A DNA stretch of 64,000 nt from Sphingobacterium bovistauri (lineage in GTDB: Bacteria > Bacteroidota > Bacteroidia > Sphingobacteriales > Sphingobacteriaceae): NCBI RefSeq assembly GCF_020295405.1, contig NZ_JADEYP010000001.1, positions 62,001 through 126,000 of the forward strand. The letters run 5' to 3'. The notes below the pieces were generated by a model, which saw nothing but the letters and a program-made list of their open reading frames with translations, had not been told where the DNA came from and did no database searches. The position numbers were made by a program, and so were the translations under genes. Of the stretch, positions 62,608 through 64,000 are shown in pieces (positions within the stretch are counted from its first letter, which is position 1; each line of letters begins with the position of its first letter).

Positions 62608-63507
62608 TTAATGTATATGATCCGTATACAAGATCTGGGGTAATTTCAACGTTTCAAAATTTATTGACAAATTTTGAATTTCATTTTGCGCTAATAGTAT
62701 ATTATCTAGCTGTTGCTCTGTTCTTATCCCTACTAGAGTTGAAGTTACGTTTTGATATTTCAACAAAAAAGCCAATAGAACCGATTCTTTCGATATACTA
62801 TATTGTATAGCTAAATCTTCAACACAACTTGCTACATATTGTACATCATATTGACTATGGCTTAAATATTGTTTAGGATTTTTTCCTAATAGAAGTCCTT
62901 GTGCAAAACCTCCTCTTGCCAATATTGACACTTGCTCACTTTTTAGCTGGTCAATATATGGAATAGGACGACTGTCTAATAAACTGAATTGCATCATATT
63001 GGATACAATATTAGACTCCTTTGCGAATCGTAAAAAAACATTGGGGCGAATAGAAGAAATACCGTATGCTTTAATTTTACCTTGTGCAACTAAGTTTTCC
63101 AACGTATCGACTACCTCTTCAAAATTATCTTCTTTGGTACCCCCATGAATCTGATATAAATCAATATAATCAGTCTGCAGACGTTTTAAAGATTGATCAA
63201 CAGCCAATTTAACATAGTTTGCTGACACATCCCAGTTCCAACCAGATCTATCTTCATTCCATTTGTTACCCACTTTTGTTGCTATAACGACCTGTTCACG
63301 GATATGCTTAGTAGCATTCCCCAATAGCACCTCATTTTCGCCATAATCATACAAATCAGCCGTATCAAAGAAATTAATCCCAAAGTCAATAGCTTTATGA
63401 ATCAAACGAGTATTTGTATCAATTGAATTCTGCTGTAAAGACATACATCCAAATGCGACTTCTGAAATTTGAATTTCCGATTTACCTAGTTGATTATATT
63501 TCATCAA
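62608..63507 (-). CDS. Aldo/keto reductase
   Basis: 299 residues, (beta/alpha)8 barrel. Asp and Tyr in FDTADLYDYGENE (about 47-59), Lys in IATKVGNKW (about 76), His in LYQIHGGT (about 120) make the catalytic tetrad. NADPH-dependent; substrate unknown. ATG lies directly beside the FKBP stop, so the two genes are translationally coupled. Confidence 0.92.
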   Translation of the reverse strand: MMKYNQLGKSEIQISEVAFGCMSLQQNSIDTNTRLIHKAIDFGINFFDTADLYDYGENEVLLGNATKHIREQVVIATKVGNKWNEDRSGWNWDVSANYVKLAVDQSLKRLQTDYIDLYQIHGGTKEDNFEEVVDTLENLVAQGKIKAYGISSIRPNVFLRFAKESNIVSNMMQFSLLDSRPIPYIDQLKSEQVSILARGGFAQGLLLGKNPKQYLSHSQYDVQYVASCVEDLAIQYSISKESVLLAFLLKYQNVTSTLVGIRTEQQLDNILLAQNEIQNLSINFETLKLPQILYTDHIH

Positions 63508-64000
63508 TTATTTTATACCTAATAGCTCAACATCAAAAATCAACGCACTATAAGCAGGAATAGCGCCAGATGCTCTCTCACCATAAGCCAAATTGTAAGG
63601 AATAAAAAATCTATATTTAGCACCTACTTTCATCAAAGGAATTCCTATTTTCCAACCTTCAATTACACGGTTTAAATCTAATGTCAATGACTCATTACGG
63701 TCGTATGAACTATCGAACTGCGTACCGTCAATTAAGGTTCCCTTATAATGCACCTCAACTTCAGAATCTGGGGTAGGTTGTGCACCATTGCCCTCTTGCA
63801 ATATTTCATATTGAATACCTTCTGTGGTAGTTTTAACCTCTGGTCTTTGTTTATTTTTTGCTAAAAAGGCTTCTCCAGGCTCCCTTAATTCAGCATTTTT
63901 CTTCTCATAATTAGCCATAAGTTGTTTTTGGATAACATCCATATTTTGATCTTCAGTGAGCAACAATTTTTCACCTTTAATGGCTGCATTCAAACCTTTA
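63508..64000 (-). CDS. FKBP-type peptidyl-prolyl isomerase, N-terminus outside window
   Basis: The frame stays open to the right edge; the TTG at 63991 is not a start, since KG precedes it. A helical N-terminal part (KGEKLLLTEDQNMDVIQKQL) is of the FkpA/Mip dimerisation type. The FKBP domain (about 60-160) has VHYKGTLIDGTQFDSSYDR, VIEGWKIGIPLMKVGAKY and NLAYGERASGAIPAYSALIFDVELLGI. Catalyses proline isomerisation in the periplasm (export signal not visible here). Confidence 0.92.
   Translation of the reverse strand, partial: KGLNAAIKGEKLLLTEDQNMDVIQKQLMANYEKKNAELREPGEAFLAKNKQRPEVKTTTEGIQYEILQEGNGAQPTPDSEVEVHYKGTLIDGTQFDSSYDRNESLTLDLNRVIEGWKIGIPLMKVGAKYRFFIPYNLAYGERASGAIPAYSALIFDVELLGIK

Noticed and set aside
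63508-63993. FKBP as a complete 161-residue protein starting at TTG 63993
   Set aside because: The frame continues upstream to the window edge with family-like N-terminal helices, so it is truncated by the window.

Overview
The window looks like chromosomal DNA from an AT-rich member of the Bacteroidota, most likely Sphingobacteriaceae. The grounds are repeated TAnnTTTG -7 promoter boxes (one with a TTTG box exactly 19 bp upstream, before tRNA-Ser), weak Shine-Dalgarno sites, many secreted proteins and lipoproteins, a DNA polymerase III alpha subunit with an N-terminal proofreading exonuclease, bacillithiol-type BshB1, a DUF4294 protein, and the SpoT-Fur-PurA gene order. Almost everything is core genome; no insertion sequence, phage, CRISPR array or rRNA operon was seen.

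Layout. 1-8 kb: a class IV aminotransferase cut by the left edge, RluD-type pseudouridine synthase, a PLP-dependent deaminase, a small membrane-protein gene broken by one in-frame TGA, a GreA-like protein, an LEA-like lipoprotein, FolD, LepA and class II aldolase. 8-16 kb: ArsC-like protein, M1 peptidase, two small proteins, a CBM9-like/APH-kinase pair behind a LacI-like palindrome, a CNNM/CorC transporter, thioredoxin, GH25 lysozyme. 16-27 kb: bestrophin, tRNA-Ser, orphan histidine kinase, outer-membrane protein plus lipoprotein with a decayed paralogue behind them, DnaE, thioredoxin. 27-40 kb: BshB1, glutathione peroxidase, DUF4294, SpoT, Fur, PurA, PabB, a SpmA-SpmB-like fusion, methylglyoxal synthase, pantothenate kinase, MscS channel, AccA. 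40-43 kb: two unknown secreted proteins between two copies of the accA 3' end. 43-48.8 kb: M16 peptidase, XerD, tRNA-Arg, alpha/beta hydrolase, lipoprotein. 48.8-55.3 kb: assimilatory sulfate reduction operon. 55.3-64 kb: an 800-bp gene-poor gap, PyrF/TlpA/RluA operon, PanB, two L,D-transpeptidases of different families, aldo-keto reductase and an FKBP isomerase cut by the right edge.

How it fits together. The sulfate operon is self-contained: CysDN make APS, a 4Fe-4S APS reductase makes sulfite with no APS kinase, a siroheme enzyme reduces sulfite, and SUMT plus a precorrin-2 dehydrogenase-like protein make the siroheme. PanB and CoaA both serve CoA synthesis. BshB1 beside a glutathione-peroxidase-family protein suggests thiol redox defence. 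The least explained segment is the 2.9-kb block after accA: two secreted proteins of unknown function bracketed by direct repeats that include the accA stop region and terminator, which looks like an old insertion at the accA 3' end. Other signs of decay are the TGA-interrupted gene near 2.6 kb, the paralogue remnant near 21.6 kb and a possible remnant near 26.9 kb.
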